64,000 nucleotides of DNA from an uncultured Bacteroidota bacterium. Lineage in GTDB: Bacteria > Bacteroidota > Bacteroidia > Chitinophagales > LD1. Position numbers and translations under genes: made by a program. The stretch spans positions 1 through 64,000 of the forward strand of contig CALAYL010000049.1 of NCBI GenBank assembly GCA_937894725.1, read 5' to 3'. Positions 54,601 to 61,701 of this stretch are shown one piece after another; the stretch's first letter is position 1; every line of letters begins with the position of its first letter. The notes under the pieces are model-generated. The model was not told the origin of the DNA, searched no databases, and saw nothing but the letters and a program-made list of their open reading frames with translations.

Positions 54601-56380
54601 ATTGGTATTTTACATTAATGGTAATAGGAGTTCTTGCTGAATTACCGCAACTACTACCTGCTTCTGCATAATAGGTAAGAGGCGCGGTTTGACCTGGCCC
54701 CGAAGCAATGTTGGGCAAGTAGGGTGTAGTAAACGTTGTACCCGTTCCTAAAACTGTACCTCCACTAGCTTGACTATACCAAGAAATAGTTCCTGTTCCC
54801 GTCACTGTCAACACGGCAGATTGACCAGCACAAATGGTCGTATTACTTGCTGTGGTAGTGTTTGTCGGAGCTGCGGGTATTGCAGCTCCAACAGTTACTG
54901 GTACTGTTACTGCAAAACTACATTGATTGCTACTCGGGTCAATAGCTCTGAAACTGTATGAAGCGTTTGCGTTAAGGACAGGTGTAGTATAACTTGTAGT
55001 TGTACTTAATGTTGTAAATGGAGGTTGATTAAGATACCACTCCACATTAGGGGCATTTGATGTTCCAGTTAATACAGTAGAAGTACCGGCACAAATATTA
55101 AGATTAGCTGGAGGTGTTGTGTTCTGAGCTGAATACTGATAGTTTACAGTTATGTTGATTGGTGTTCTTACCGAAGTGCCACAGCCACTGCTTGCTTCGG
55201 CATAATAGGTAACGGTTGTAGTTTGCCCAGGCCCTGGTGTGTTAGGTAAAGCAGGGGTAGTAAATGTTGTCCCTGTGCCAAGTGATGTTCCACCTGTAGA
55301 TTGGTTGTACCAGTTTACTGTGCCGGTTGCAGTTACTGTAAGATTAGTGGTATTTGTTCCGCATCTGGATAAAAAGAAAGACTGTGTTGCATTTACCGGT
55401 GCAGCAGGCGGAGTTGATGGTGTAATTGTTACGGTAATAGGTACTCGAGCATAAGATCGACAATTTCCTGGACTTCCTGCCTGCTCTACCCAATAGGTAG
55501 TAGTAGTAGTTAAATTAGGTGTAGTAAAAGTTCCGCCAGTAGCTAGTGGATTGCCTCCAACTGAAGTTGGATACCATACTTGCAAGGAATTTGGGTTGCT
55601 TAAACTTAAAGTAGTACTTCCGCCATTGCATACAGATAAATTTGCAACTGGTGTATTACTAGCAGGCGGCACAGCAGTGCAAAGAAAAGGAGTAAGCGAT
55701 ATTGCATCGTTATAGTAAAACACATCCTGAATTCTACCCTCAAATTGTTGATCACCAGTCCAAACATTGCCTATTCTGAAAATCCGGTTACTCGTGCCAT
55801 AAGCAATCGAGGTTGTATTTACAGTTGAACTTACAGCCACACCATCTACATAGAGTTGTAAAAGGCCAGAACTGTTTCTTGTGAGTGAAACCAATTTCCA
55901 TGTATTCAAGTAGTTGGCTGAAGTAACAGCTACTATTCCACCCACAAATCCTCCTGTTCTGCGATAACCATATTGTAGATTTAAAACGCCTGCGTTGTTA
56001 GTAAATCGCAGATAAATGTCATTATCCCCCATCGTTAAAATGCTGGATAATCCATTGGTAGGTGTTACTGCATCCATATAAACCCAAGCAGATAAAGTAA
56101 ATGTTTGGTTTTGGAAAGGTGTAGGATTGCTAAAATAGTTGTACAAAACAGCATCGGTAGAGCCTTGTCCAAATCGGGTTGATGTGTTTGGTAACGAATT
56201 TCTGCCAACCTCTTGCGTACAGGCACAACCGGAACTATCTGCATTATAGCCGTTGCCCGAGTAATCTTTGTAGTTGGTATTGCCTAAAGGATAATAGGCA
56301 ATCAATCCCGTGGTGGAAATTTGCGCAAAGCTGAGCATAAATGCCATCGTTGCGATCAGTGTAGTCCATAATTTTTTCAT
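51617..56380 (-). CDS. Large T9SS type A cargo: LamG-like domain plus tandem Ig-like repeats
   Basis: 1587 residues from ATG at 56380 (MKKLWTTLIATMAFMLSFAQ, a clean signal peptide). The open frame runs on to 56521, but that extension is the shared upstream regulatory block and does not code (see findings). A concanavalin/LamG-like domain (about 22-235, IAYYPLGN) precedes Cys-rich Ig-like modules of two kinds. The first kind (about 245-690) recurs as ICxGxSxxLTxxGTxxWY. The second is an array of eight about-73-residue modules (SGGxxYAWSNSGGSNAAATFSPTTNTTYTVTVTN). The C-terminus is a type A T9SS sorting domain (SIYPNPASDKL). The protein is a secreted surface or matrix protein. Confidence 0.85.
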   Translation of the reverse strand: MKKLWTTLIATMAFMLSFAQISTTGLIAYYPLGNTNYKDYSGNGYNADSSGCACTQEVGRNSLPNTSTRFGQGSTDAVLYNYFSNPTPFQNQTFTLSAWVYMDAVTPTNGLSSILTMGDNDIYLRFTNNAGVLNLQYGYRRTGGFVGGIVAVTSANYLNTWKLVSLTRNSSGLLQLYVDGVAVSSTVNTTSIAYGTSNRIFRIGNVWTGDQQFEGRIQDVFYYNDAISLTPFLCTAVPPASNTPVANLSVCNGGSTTLSLSNPNSLQVWYPTSVGGNPLATGGTFTTPNLTTTTTYWVEQAGSPGNCRSYARVPITVTITPSTPPAAPVNATQSFFLSRCGTNTTNLTVTATGTVNWYNQSTGGTSLGTGTTFTTPALPNTPGPGQTTTVTYYAEASSGCGTSVRTPINITVNYQYSAQNTTPPANLNICAGTSTVLTGTSNAPNVEWYLNQPPFTTLSTTTSYTTPVLNANASYSFRAIDPSSNQCSFAVTVPVTVGAAIPAAPTNTTTASNTTICAGQSAVLTVTGTGTISWYSQASGGTVLGTGTTFTTPYLPNIASGPGQTAPLTYYAEAGSSCGNSARTPITINVKYQYANPVNTTPASNLTICSGTSTTLSVSTTAPSVDWYEGFTQLPSGLTLTTPILTANTTFDAITSGPECYSYIQITVNVVSTPASAPTNTTVTPALTVCRGSSTTLTASGSGTLYWFDVPTNGTNLGSGTSFNTGALTANKTFYVQSGLGACASSRVAVTVVVNALPTAAIAPATLAICNGQSATLTASGGTSFVWSNSGGNSAAATFSPTTNTTYTVTVTNANNCSATAVRSVTVNVNPTATISPATATICSGTSASLTASGGTAYAWSNSGGSNAAATFSPTTNTTYTVTITNANNCSATASRLVTVNANPTAAISPATVAICNGASATLTVSGGTQYAWSNSGGSNAAATFSPTTNTTYTVTVTNAANCSATASRLVTVNANPTAAISPTTVAICNGASATLTASGGTAYAWSNSGGSNAAATFSPTANTAYTVTVTNATNCSATASRLVTVNAIPNVAINGPTTICSGLSATLTASGGGTYAWSNSGGSNASATFSPTTNTTYTVTVTGTGNCTATASQTISVQSAPTATIAGPSSVCAGSSVTLTANGGNTYAWSTSASSADITVSPSATTTYTVTVSIGANCSATATKSISVNANPTAGITTVIPSVCPGNSIALTATGGDTYTWSNGGGNNALANFTPTAATTYSVTVANAANCTATASIAVTIRTAPVAVVSPAAAVICQGESVTLIVSGGTGGAWNNGLGSGTIKTVSPTQTTTYIATATNANACSDTASVTVVVNPSPTSTINASICSGQSYNFDGQGLTQAGQYFDTLQTTFGCDSFIVLNLVVNTFVTGSINKAICQGETFTFNGQALMQQGQYLDTLISSGGCDSIVTLTLTVNSLPQPTITQNGFDLSTQTFASYQWQLNSSDINGAENQSYTAPANGNYTVQVTDANGCSGISAITNVTGVGINHITEIAVSIYPNPASDKLIITTTEVIKSLEITDMVGRKVLSSDHVNELVDISSLSSARYMILLKTAKGIQRISFTKE
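52372..54118 (-). repeat. Eight about-219-bp repeats in the second cargo gene
   Basis: Eight consecutive Ig-like modules of 72-74 residues. The middle four are almost identical in DNA sequence, including the AWSNSGGSNAAATFSP stretch and the NCSATASRLVTVNA end. Copies toward the C-terminus diverge. Likely created by recent unequal recombination; unit number may differ between strains. Confidence 0.85.
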
Positions 56381-56436
56381 AATTTTTAAGTTTTGTCTAG
56401 TGCAAAAGTGCACTTCGAATTCATTGAATTTCCACT

Positions 56437-56506
56437 CAACTAACGAGCTACGTGTAGCCGATGTACGAAAGTGCCATTTGGGTGTACGAAAGTGGTTTTT
56501 GGGCAA
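56437..56506 (-). promoter_or_regulatory. Shared cargo leader block, copy 1
   Basis: Plus-strand reading: a CAACTAACGAG start, then GTACGAAAG at 56463-56471 and again at 56484-56492. The 9-bp copies lie 21 bp apart (12-bp gap). The first repeat is 83 bp before the ATG at 56380. Copies 2 and 3 precede the next two cargo genes at the same distance. Between block and ATG a CAAAAGTG (56402-56409, CACTTTTG on the minus strand) resembles the -7 element with one mismatch. Confidence 0.85.
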
Positions 56507-56543
56507 GAAAAATCCCGACACTTTTGTAGCATCGGGATTTTTT
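56507..56543 (-). terminator. Terminator of the third T9SS cargo gene
   Basis: ATCCCGA pairs with TCGGGAT around a 13-nt loop, with A-runs before and T-runs after on the minus strand. It starts immediately next to the shared leader block. Confidence 0.8.
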
Positions 56544-56558
56544 ATTGAGAATTAAATA

Positions 56559-58439
56559 TTAGTTACCAACTGTCAATCGCTTTACGCTGCGCTGACCTTC
56601 TACCTCTACCGATACTAGATATACGCCTTTAGCGAAGTTAGATACGTTGATAGTTTCACGCTCCGATGGATTCACTAATTCAAAAGCTACTTTACCTAGC
56701 ATATCTATGATTTTTACGCTAGATGCTTTTTCAGCAATTTCTAATGTTACAATAGTATTTGCTGGATTCGGATATAAATTGAAATCAAACCCACCCGTAG
56801 CTTCTTTGATACCTACTGACCCTGGTGTAAACTGAGCACAGGCTGATTGTGTAGAGCAAAATCCCTTTTCAATTTTTACAAATGCATTAGTGCTTTGGGC
56901 AAGTACTACACTTTGTGTGGTACCTGCTGCCAATGGCTGATTAGTAGCGCAATTTACCCACTCATAGCTTGCTGCATCTGCAATATTTGCGGTGAGGCCT
57001 GTAGCTGTAGCGCTTGCGGTAGCAGGACAAGCAGCAAAAGTATGCTTGGAAAAGAACGCACAGCTTTGACCAGGTTTATCAGCCGCATAAATAGACTCAG
57101 CTGTACCTAAATTTAAATCAACAGTATCTGTCGAAAAACGACCCACCGACAACACCTCATCGTTGATTACTTTTACGCTATTGAAAAAGCCACTGGCTTT
57201 TGCTTTCAAATCTGCTACACCCGAAAACTGCCCGCCTTTTGTTAACTTCAGAATGAATGGTGTGTTGATATTAGGTCTAATTAAATTGTTCACTGCTGTA
57301 GAGTCAGGATTGAAATCAACCGTGTCTTTGTAGTAACCGCTTGCATATATATTGCCACTTTTGTCTAACATTATTCTTTCAGTAGTGTTTGCTCCTGTGC
57401 CTACTAACTGCTTTGCCCATTGAGCCACACCAGCAGCATTGTATTTAATGATAAATGCGTTTATCACATCTGGTGAATTAAGTGATAGGCTTGCACCAAA
57501 ATCAACAGGGAAGGTGCATCTAAAAAAACCAGAAAAATAGACGTTGCTAGCTTCATCTGTAGTAACACACGTGCCACTGCTGAGATAATCACATCTAAAG
57601 CTTTTGATATACCCATAACTTCCAGTGCTATTAATTTTTAATAAATAAGGCTGACTGTTAGAAAAATTAGAATTAATAACCTGACTAGAATTGGCGGGAT
57701 TGTAGTATAAAGTACCATTATAGCTGCCCGTCAAATACACATTACCAGCAGTGTCTATTGTAAAGTCATTTCCTGAAACTTGGCTACTGCCAGGATTCGC
57801 AGTTATAAAATATTGCCAACTAGAACTTGCGCTTGATTTTATGACTACTTCTGCCTTGGCTCCGCTAATGGAAAAATCTCTAAAGTTGTAGTATAATGCT
57901 CCATCTTTATCTTGTTTGAGTTTCCCAAAAGTTTGAGTTCCAGCTGCTGGTTGTGCAGCAACGGTTACATATTGCCCTGCAGGATTTAATCTCAAAATAA
58001 ACCAATCACCTCCATTAGATGTAACTAACTGGTCGGCAACACCCGGATCAAAGTCAGCTGTACCAGCAAAATCACCACCGATTAAAACGTCTTGGCTGGG
58101 GCGCACAATCACAGATTTCGCAATCACACCTGAATTGCCTTGAATTAGTTTTGCCCAAAGAAGGTCTCCAACATTGCTGTACTTGGCCACAAATGCTGCA
58201 AGACTGCCATCAGGGCTTAATTGGGTAACTCCTGCTTTAATATCCATATCTACCGTGTCGCCATTTCCGATTGTTCCCACTACGTAATAATTCCCAGAGC
58301 TGTCTCTGTCAATATCATAAATAAACGGTTGATTAGATCCTGTAGTTTGAAATAGCCCTCCCCATTTAAAATCGAGGTCTTGTGCAAATGCGAAGGCGCT
58401 AAGCACCATCGCTGTCATGAATGTAATTGTCTTTTTCAT
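56559..58439 (-). CDS. T9SS type A cargo with beta-propeller-like repeats
   Basis: 626 residues from ATG at 58439 (MKKTITFMTAMVLSAFAFAQ). Repeated segments with G-N-x-Y-x-x-G-x-x-x-G-T/D strands (GNYYVVGTIGNGDTVD, GNVYLTGSYNGTLYY, SNVYFSGFFRCTFPVD, GNIYASGYYKDTVDF) are typical of SBBP-type beta-propellers, about six blades between residues 20 and 480. A Cys-containing Ig-like part follows (about 490-545), then the type A sorting domain with NLYPNPANT and a final KRLTVGN. Probably a surface-bound or released matrix protein; no catalytic residues were recognised. The preceding upstream frame is the shared leader, not coding. Confidence 0.85.
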   Translation of the reverse strand: MKKTITFMTAMVLSAFAFAQDLDFKWGGLFQTTGSNQPFIYDIDRDSSGNYYVVGTIGNGDTVDMDIKAGVTQLSPDGSLAAFVAKYSNVGDLLWAKLIQGNSGVIAKSVIVRPSQDVLIGGDFAGTADFDPGVADQLVTSNGGDWFILRLNPAGQYVTVAAQPAAGTQTFGKLKQDKDGALYYNFRDFSISGAKAEVVIKSSASSSWQYFITANPGSSQVSGNDFTIDTAGNVYLTGSYNGTLYYNPANSSQVINSNFSNSQPYLLKINSTGSYGYIKSFRCDYLSSGTCVTTDEASNVYFSGFFRCTFPVDFGASLSLNSPDVINAFIIKYNAAGVAQWAKQLVGTGANTTERIMLDKSGNIYASGYYKDTVDFNPDSTAVNNLIRPNINTPFILKLTKGGQFSGVADLKAKASGFFNSVKVINDEVLSVGRFSTDTVDLNLGTAESIYAADKPGQSCAFFSKHTFAACPATASATATGLTANIADAASYEWVNCATNQPLAAGTTQSVVLAQSTNAFVKIEKGFCSTQSACAQFTPGSVGIKEATGGFDFNLYPNPANTIVTLEIAEKASSVKIIDMLGKVAFELVNPSERETINVSNFAKGVYLVSVEVEGQRSVKRLTVGN

Positions 58440-58495
58440 ATTGTTTAAATTTTGTTTACTGCAAAAGTGCATTTCGATTTCTATGAAATACCGCC

Positions 58496-58563
58496 CAACT
58501 AACGAGTTCCGTGTAGCCGATGTACGAAAGTGCCTTTTGGGTGTATGAAAGTAGTTTTTGGGC
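58496..58563 (-). promoter_or_regulatory. Shared cargo leader block, copy 2
   Basis: GTACGAAAG at 58522-58530 and GTATGAAAG at 58543-58551, again 21 bp apart. The first repeat is 83 bp before the ATG at 58439. About 92 percent of the roughly 70 positions agree with copy 1 by eye. A CAAAAGTG (58462-58469) lies 23 bp before the ATG, matching the -7-like site of copy 1. Confidence 0.85.
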
Positions 58564-58600
58564 AAAAAAAATCCCGCCTCCATTACTGAAAGCGGGAAAA
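58564..58600 (-). terminator. Terminator of the fourth T9SS cargo gene, distal hairpin
   Basis: TCCCGC pairs with GCGGGA around a 14-nt loop; a T-run follows on the minus strand. It adjoins leader block copy 2. Confidence 0.75.
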
Positions 58601-58601
58601 C

Positions 58602-58630
58602 AAAATCCACCTTATGAAAAAATGGATTTT
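58602..58630 (-). terminator. Terminator of the fourth T9SS cargo gene, proximal hairpin
   Basis: AAAATCCA pairs with TGGATTTT around a 13-nt loop. It is the first hairpin after the stop at 58648; the stronger one follows. Confidence 0.55.
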
Positions 58631-58647
58631 TTTTAGAGTAGTTTATG

Positions 58648-60144
58648 CTATTTACCTACTATCAATTTACGCGATGCGTTTTCGTTTTTGCTTTGTATTT
58701 TCACGATATATAATCCTGTATTAAAATCAGCTACAGAGATAGTCATTTTATTGCCTTCAAGTTGTTTTTCGAATACTATTTTGCCTACTAGATCTGTGAT
58801 AATCACCATAGCATCTTTCGCATCTGTTTCTAATAAAAATGTGCCTACTGCTGGATTAGGATATACCGATAACTTACTTTCACGAATGGCTTGTATTCCA
58901 TTAGGAGTAGCAGCTCTTCCACATACATACTCTTCTCTAGTTACCGAACTAAATCCACCTTGATTCACATTGAAACCAGTCCTAGTTTCGATAGCCACTA
59001 GGTCATCATCTGTGTTGAATTCATAGAGTGTCTCATTTACAGGTAGCAATGTAGGATTCGTACCAATACTGAATGTCGCAAATCTAGCCAATTTGCCAGA
59101 GGCGGAATAATTTCTTACCTCTTCGTAGGTAGTAGAAAACTGCATGGTTGTTTTATTATAGGTTTTGTTGCTTTTGCGTGTTTCTTGATTGGAAGTATTG
59201 TATGCATACTCTATTCTTGACTCATTCTGTAATGTAGGTGGATTACCTGGCGTACTTTGTTGAAGCGTTTGCTTAGTTATGCTGCTTACATTTCCATTCG
59301 CATCGTATGCGTAGAAGCTTTGCTCGACTGTTGTCCAAGTTCCTTGATTAATAGATACAAATGTACCAGCGATTTTGCCATTAGACCAAGTAGTTCCAAA
59401 TCGAATGGTAGCTGTGTATGCTGAACCATTCCAGTCTCTTCCTTCCCTTTGTGTTTCATTATTGTTAGCGTCATAGGTATAGGCAAATTGCTGCCCGTTG
59501 GTATAGGTCATAGTACCTTGATTGTAGCCAAAGTTGGTTAAGGTTGACACCTTGTTATTGGCATTATAAGTTCTTTCTTCCTTACTGTTCGGTATCCATG
59601 CACCGCTAGACCATCCGAAAAATTCTTTTTTAGTTTCGTTTTGCGAGGCATCATAAGTGTATTCAACTTTATTGTTATTTACGCCCTGTAGTTTTACTAT
59701 TGCAGATGCAACCTTTCCTTGTGTAGTGTATGTGTAGGAAATTCTAGCATTTTCTTCCCAGATGCTTGATGAGGGATTCCAAGTAGAAGAAATAGTATCT
59801 ACAAGATTAGCACCTGTATAGCTATTTTCGTATTTCTTAGAGTTGTCCCAAGCGCTTGTTCCTGCATTAAAAAGCTGTTCTAAATAAACAAGTACTTTAT
59901 TATTGGAATTGTATGTAATAGTCTTTAATCGGTTATTGTTCCATGTACCGCTGTTATTGATTTGCCTAAGCTCTGTTAGCTGGTTGCCTTGCGCATCAAA
60001 AGTACTTATATTACGCGCTGTTTGGGTTTTTGCTCCGCCAGCCGGAATGTTGTAAAAATTCACCGTATCCTTTCTGCAGTCTGCAAAAGATTGGGTGGTC
60101 AGTAATAATGCCGCTGAGGCAAGAACGAGTAGTTTCTTTTTCAT
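58648..60144 (-). CDS. T9SS type A cargo with YD-like repeats
   Basis: 498 residues from ATG at 60144 (MKKKLLVLASAALLLTTQSFA); an upstream ATG at 60168 adds eight residues outside the signal. The body (about 35-405) consists of RHS/YD-like repeats, each with a Y-x-Y-D-A-x-x-N-x-T core (YTYDASQNETKKEF, YTYDANNNETQREG, YAYDANGNVSSITK, YAYNTSNQETRKS). Short YD-repeat proteins of this kind form a beta-rich wrap. Ends in a type A sorting domain (SVYPNPAVGTF, then RKLIVGK). It carries leader copy 3 upstream and is the last cargo gene of the array before the ATPase cassette. Confidence 0.85.
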   Translation of the reverse strand: MKKKLLVLASAALLLTTQSFADCRKDTVNFYNIPAGGAKTQTARNISTFDAQGNQLTELRQINNSGTWNNNRLKTITYNSNNKVLVYLEQLFNAGTSAWDNSKKYENSYTGANLVDTISSTWNPSSSIWEENARISYTYTTQGKVASAIVKLQGVNNNKVEYTYDASQNETKKEFFGWSSGAWIPNSKEERTYNANNKVSTLTNFGYNQGTMTYTNGQQFAYTYDANNNETQREGRDWNGSAYTATIRFGTTWSNGKIAGTFVSINQGTWTTVEQSFYAYDANGNVSSITKQTLQQSTPGNPPTLQNESRIEYAYNTSNQETRKSNKTYNKTTMQFSTTYEEVRNYSASGKLARFATFSIGTNPTLLPVNETLYEFNTDDDLVAIETRTGFNVNQGGFSSVTREEYVCGRAATPNGIQAIRESKLSVYPNPAVGTFLLETDAKDAMVIITDLVGKIVFEKQLEGNKMTISVADFNTGLYIVKIQSKNENASRKLIVGK

Positions 60145-60199
60145 GGTATATAAATTTTGTTTCCGCAAATGTCATTCTAAGGGATTGGAAATTTTTGCT

Positions 60200-60266
60200 C
60201 AACCAACGAGTTACGTGTGGCAGATGTACGAAAGTGCCATTTGGGTGTACGAAAGGGATTTTTTGG
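60200..60266 (-). promoter_or_regulatory. Shared cargo leader block, copy 3
   Basis: GTACGAAAG at 60226-60234 and 60247-60255, 21 bp apart. The first repeat is 82 bp before the ATG at 60144. It differs from copies 1 and 2 at about eight positions. A CAAATGTC (60166-60173) is 22 bp before the ATG. Here the block is in another reading frame, so it is conserved as DNA and not as protein. Confidence 0.85.
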
Positions 60267-60326
60267 AGATACCTCATAAAAAGCCATCAAAAAAGAAGAA
60301 TTTTAGAAAACATTACACATAAAAAC

Positions 60327-60390
60327 GTTAATTCAGTCAGTACACTGACTGAATTAACGTAAATTTGGTCAGTCTATTGACTGAATTTAC
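60327..60390. repeat. Left 64-bp inverted repeat of the ATPase cassette
   Basis: Two hairpins in series. The first (60325-60360) is a perfect 17-bp inverted repeat, ACGTTAATTCAGTCAGT and its complement, with a 2-bp centre. The second (60359-60390) is an imperfect palindrome with the same CAGTCA core. The same element lies in opposite orientation on the other side of the ATPase gene (61638 to 61575). Confidence 0.85.
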
Positions 60391-60416
60391 AAAAAAAATA
60401 GCTTACGTAGATTTCA

Positions 60417-61553
60417 TTAAGCCAAAAAATCAAGTAGCGTATCTTGACTCACGCAACTAAACTTTGCTTTAGGATAATTCTCTTCAAAAAACTTTGGTGG
60501 TTTTACGCCCTTGCATTTTTTCCATTTAAACTCAAAGGCGCGTAGCTGCCTACTTTCTGTTTCTATCATGTCTATCTCTTGATTGTCATACGTTCGCCAA
60601 AAGAAATACTCAGGTGTTTTGGCAGCATATTCACGTACTTTTATCCGCTCATAAAAACAGTAGTTTTCCCACAAAACTCCCATGTCGTTGCGCGAATTTA
60701 CTTCTCTAAAATCATTGATCACAGCATTGCGAATCCCATTATCATAAAAATACCACTTAGATGATTTCACTACCTCCTTGCGTAGATTGGAGCTATAGCC
60801 CCCTACCCTAAAAATCACAAATACTTTGGATAGCAAATCAAGATAACGCACCACCGTATTTTTGCTCATGCCTAGATTTCTGCCTAGTTCATCTAGCGAT
60901 ACTTCATTACCCACTTGATAGGCTAGTAGCTTTAGTAGGTCGAAAATCTTACTCGCATTTTTTACAGTTTCATACATCAAAATATCTTTGAGTAAATAGG
61001 TCTGCACCAATGACTTTAAATAGTCCTCTTTCTCGTCATTGCCAGTGAGGGTGATCAACTCTGGATAGCTGCCATATATTAATCGCTCTTGTAGCTGCTG
61101 CTGCGCGCCAAGATGCCCTACATACCCTTCTACCTCCGCATATGACACAGGATAAAGGGTGTATTGATAGCTACGCCCAGTGAGCGGCTCGCCCGATTTA
61201 TTCATCAAGTCAAACGAAGATGAACCAGTAGCAATAATCGTGATTTTAGGAAAGCTGTCAATCATAAATTTGAGGTGCGTGCCTATGGCTGGCACTGCCT
61301 GAGCCTCATCTATCATGATAAGTTTATGCTTGCCGATTAGTCGTTTGTAATTTGCAGCTGTTCGATTAGTAATAGTTGCTTGTACATCCAAATCTTCTGC
61401 ATTAAGTACCAAGCAGGGCTTACGATAGTTTTGCTGTATGGCTTGCAGTAGCTTGGTTTTGCCCACTCTGCGTGTGCCAAAAAGTAGCAATACTTTGTTG
61501 TCACCGATGCGCTTTTCGATTGCTTTTTGGAGCTGTCTTTTGATATCTTTCAT
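60417..61553 (-). CDS. AAA-family ATPase with DUF4143 and nuclease-like C-terminus
   Basis: 378 residues. Walker A GTRRVGKT (about residues 26-33), Walker B KLIMIDEAQAVP and sensor 1 IIATGSSSFDL. A winged-helix part (SLDELGRNLGMSKNTVVRYL, about 215-240) belongs to the DUF4143 family. The C-terminal region contains EIDMIE (Asp328) and AFEFKW (Glu341, Lys343), a D-Xn-E-X-K arrangement like the PD-(D/E)XK nuclease core. Such ATPases are numerous in Bacteroidota and archaea without a known general function. It is bracketed by inverted 64-bp repeats. The promoter box TATATTTG lies 5 bp before the ATG, so the mRNA may be leaderless. Confidence 0.85.
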   Translation of the reverse strand: MKDIKRQLQKAIEKRIGDNKVLLLFGTRRVGKTKLLQAIQQNYRKPCLVLNAEDLDVQATITNRTAANYKRLIGKHKLIMIDEAQAVPAIGTHLKFMIDSFPKITIIATGSSSFDLMNKSGEPLTGRSYQYTLYPVSYAEVEGYVGHLGAQQQLQERLIYGSYPELITLTGNDEKEDYLKSLVQTYLLKDILMYETVKNASKIFDLLKLLAYQVGNEVSLDELGRNLGMSKNTVVRYLDLLSKVFVIFRVGGYSSNLRKEVVKSSKWYFYDNGIRNAVINDFREVNSRNDMGVLWENYCFYERIKVREYAAKTPEYFFWRTYDNQEIDMIETESRQLRAFEFKWKKCKGVKPPKFFEENYPKAKFSCVSQDTLLDFLA

Positions 61554-61557
61554 ACTT

Positions 61558-61565
61558 CAAATATA
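61558..61565 (-). promoter_or_regulatory. -7 promoter element of the ATPase gene
   Basis: TATATTTG on the minus strand, an exact TAnnTTTG match; its last base is 5 bp before the ATG at 61553. The right inverted repeat (61575-61638) occupies the upstream region where an operator would act. Confidence 0.55.
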
Positions 61566-61574
61566 CCCAAAAAT

Positions 61575-61638
61575 GTTAATTCAGTCAGTCTGTTGACCAA
61601 ATTTACGTTAATTGAGTCAGTTGGCTGACTGAATTAAG
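61575..61638. repeat. Right 64-bp inverted repeat of the ATPase cassette
   Basis: Reverse complement aligns without gaps to 60327-60390: 53 of 64 positions identical. The longest shared run is AATTAACGTAAATTTGGTCA (20 bp). It also folds into two hairpins with CAGTCAG cores. It lies 64 bp before the histidine kinase start and may affect both that gene and the ATPase gene. Confidence 0.85.
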
Positions 61639-61701
61639 AAAATAATCGCATTTAATCCCTTTATACATTTCCATTTTTAATTATATTCGTCCAAACATAG
61701 T

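Larger units (their letters stand above)
60327..61638. mobile_element. Candidate ATPase cassette bounded by 64-bp inverted repeats
   Basis: A 1.31-kb unit: 64-bp repeat, 26-bp gap, one ATPase gene, 21-bp gap, 64-bp repeat in inverted orientation. Gaps between the gene and the two repeats are similar. The only possible target duplication is a 4-5-bp A-run at both edges, which is not convincing in AT-rich DNA. The unit separates the leader of the last cargo gene from the histidine kinase gene. Alternative: the repeats are operators and a terminator of the gene. The case is open. Confidence 0.4.

Noticed and set aside
56381..56521. N-terminal extension of the second cargo protein from 56521 (and of the third from 58610)
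   Set aside because: The extension is the shared regulatory block plus terminator; the block is out of frame in the fourth gene.
60317..61643. A-run target-site duplication at the ATPase cassette edges
   Set aside because: AAAA on both sides is expected in AT-rich DNA and is not evidence of insertion.
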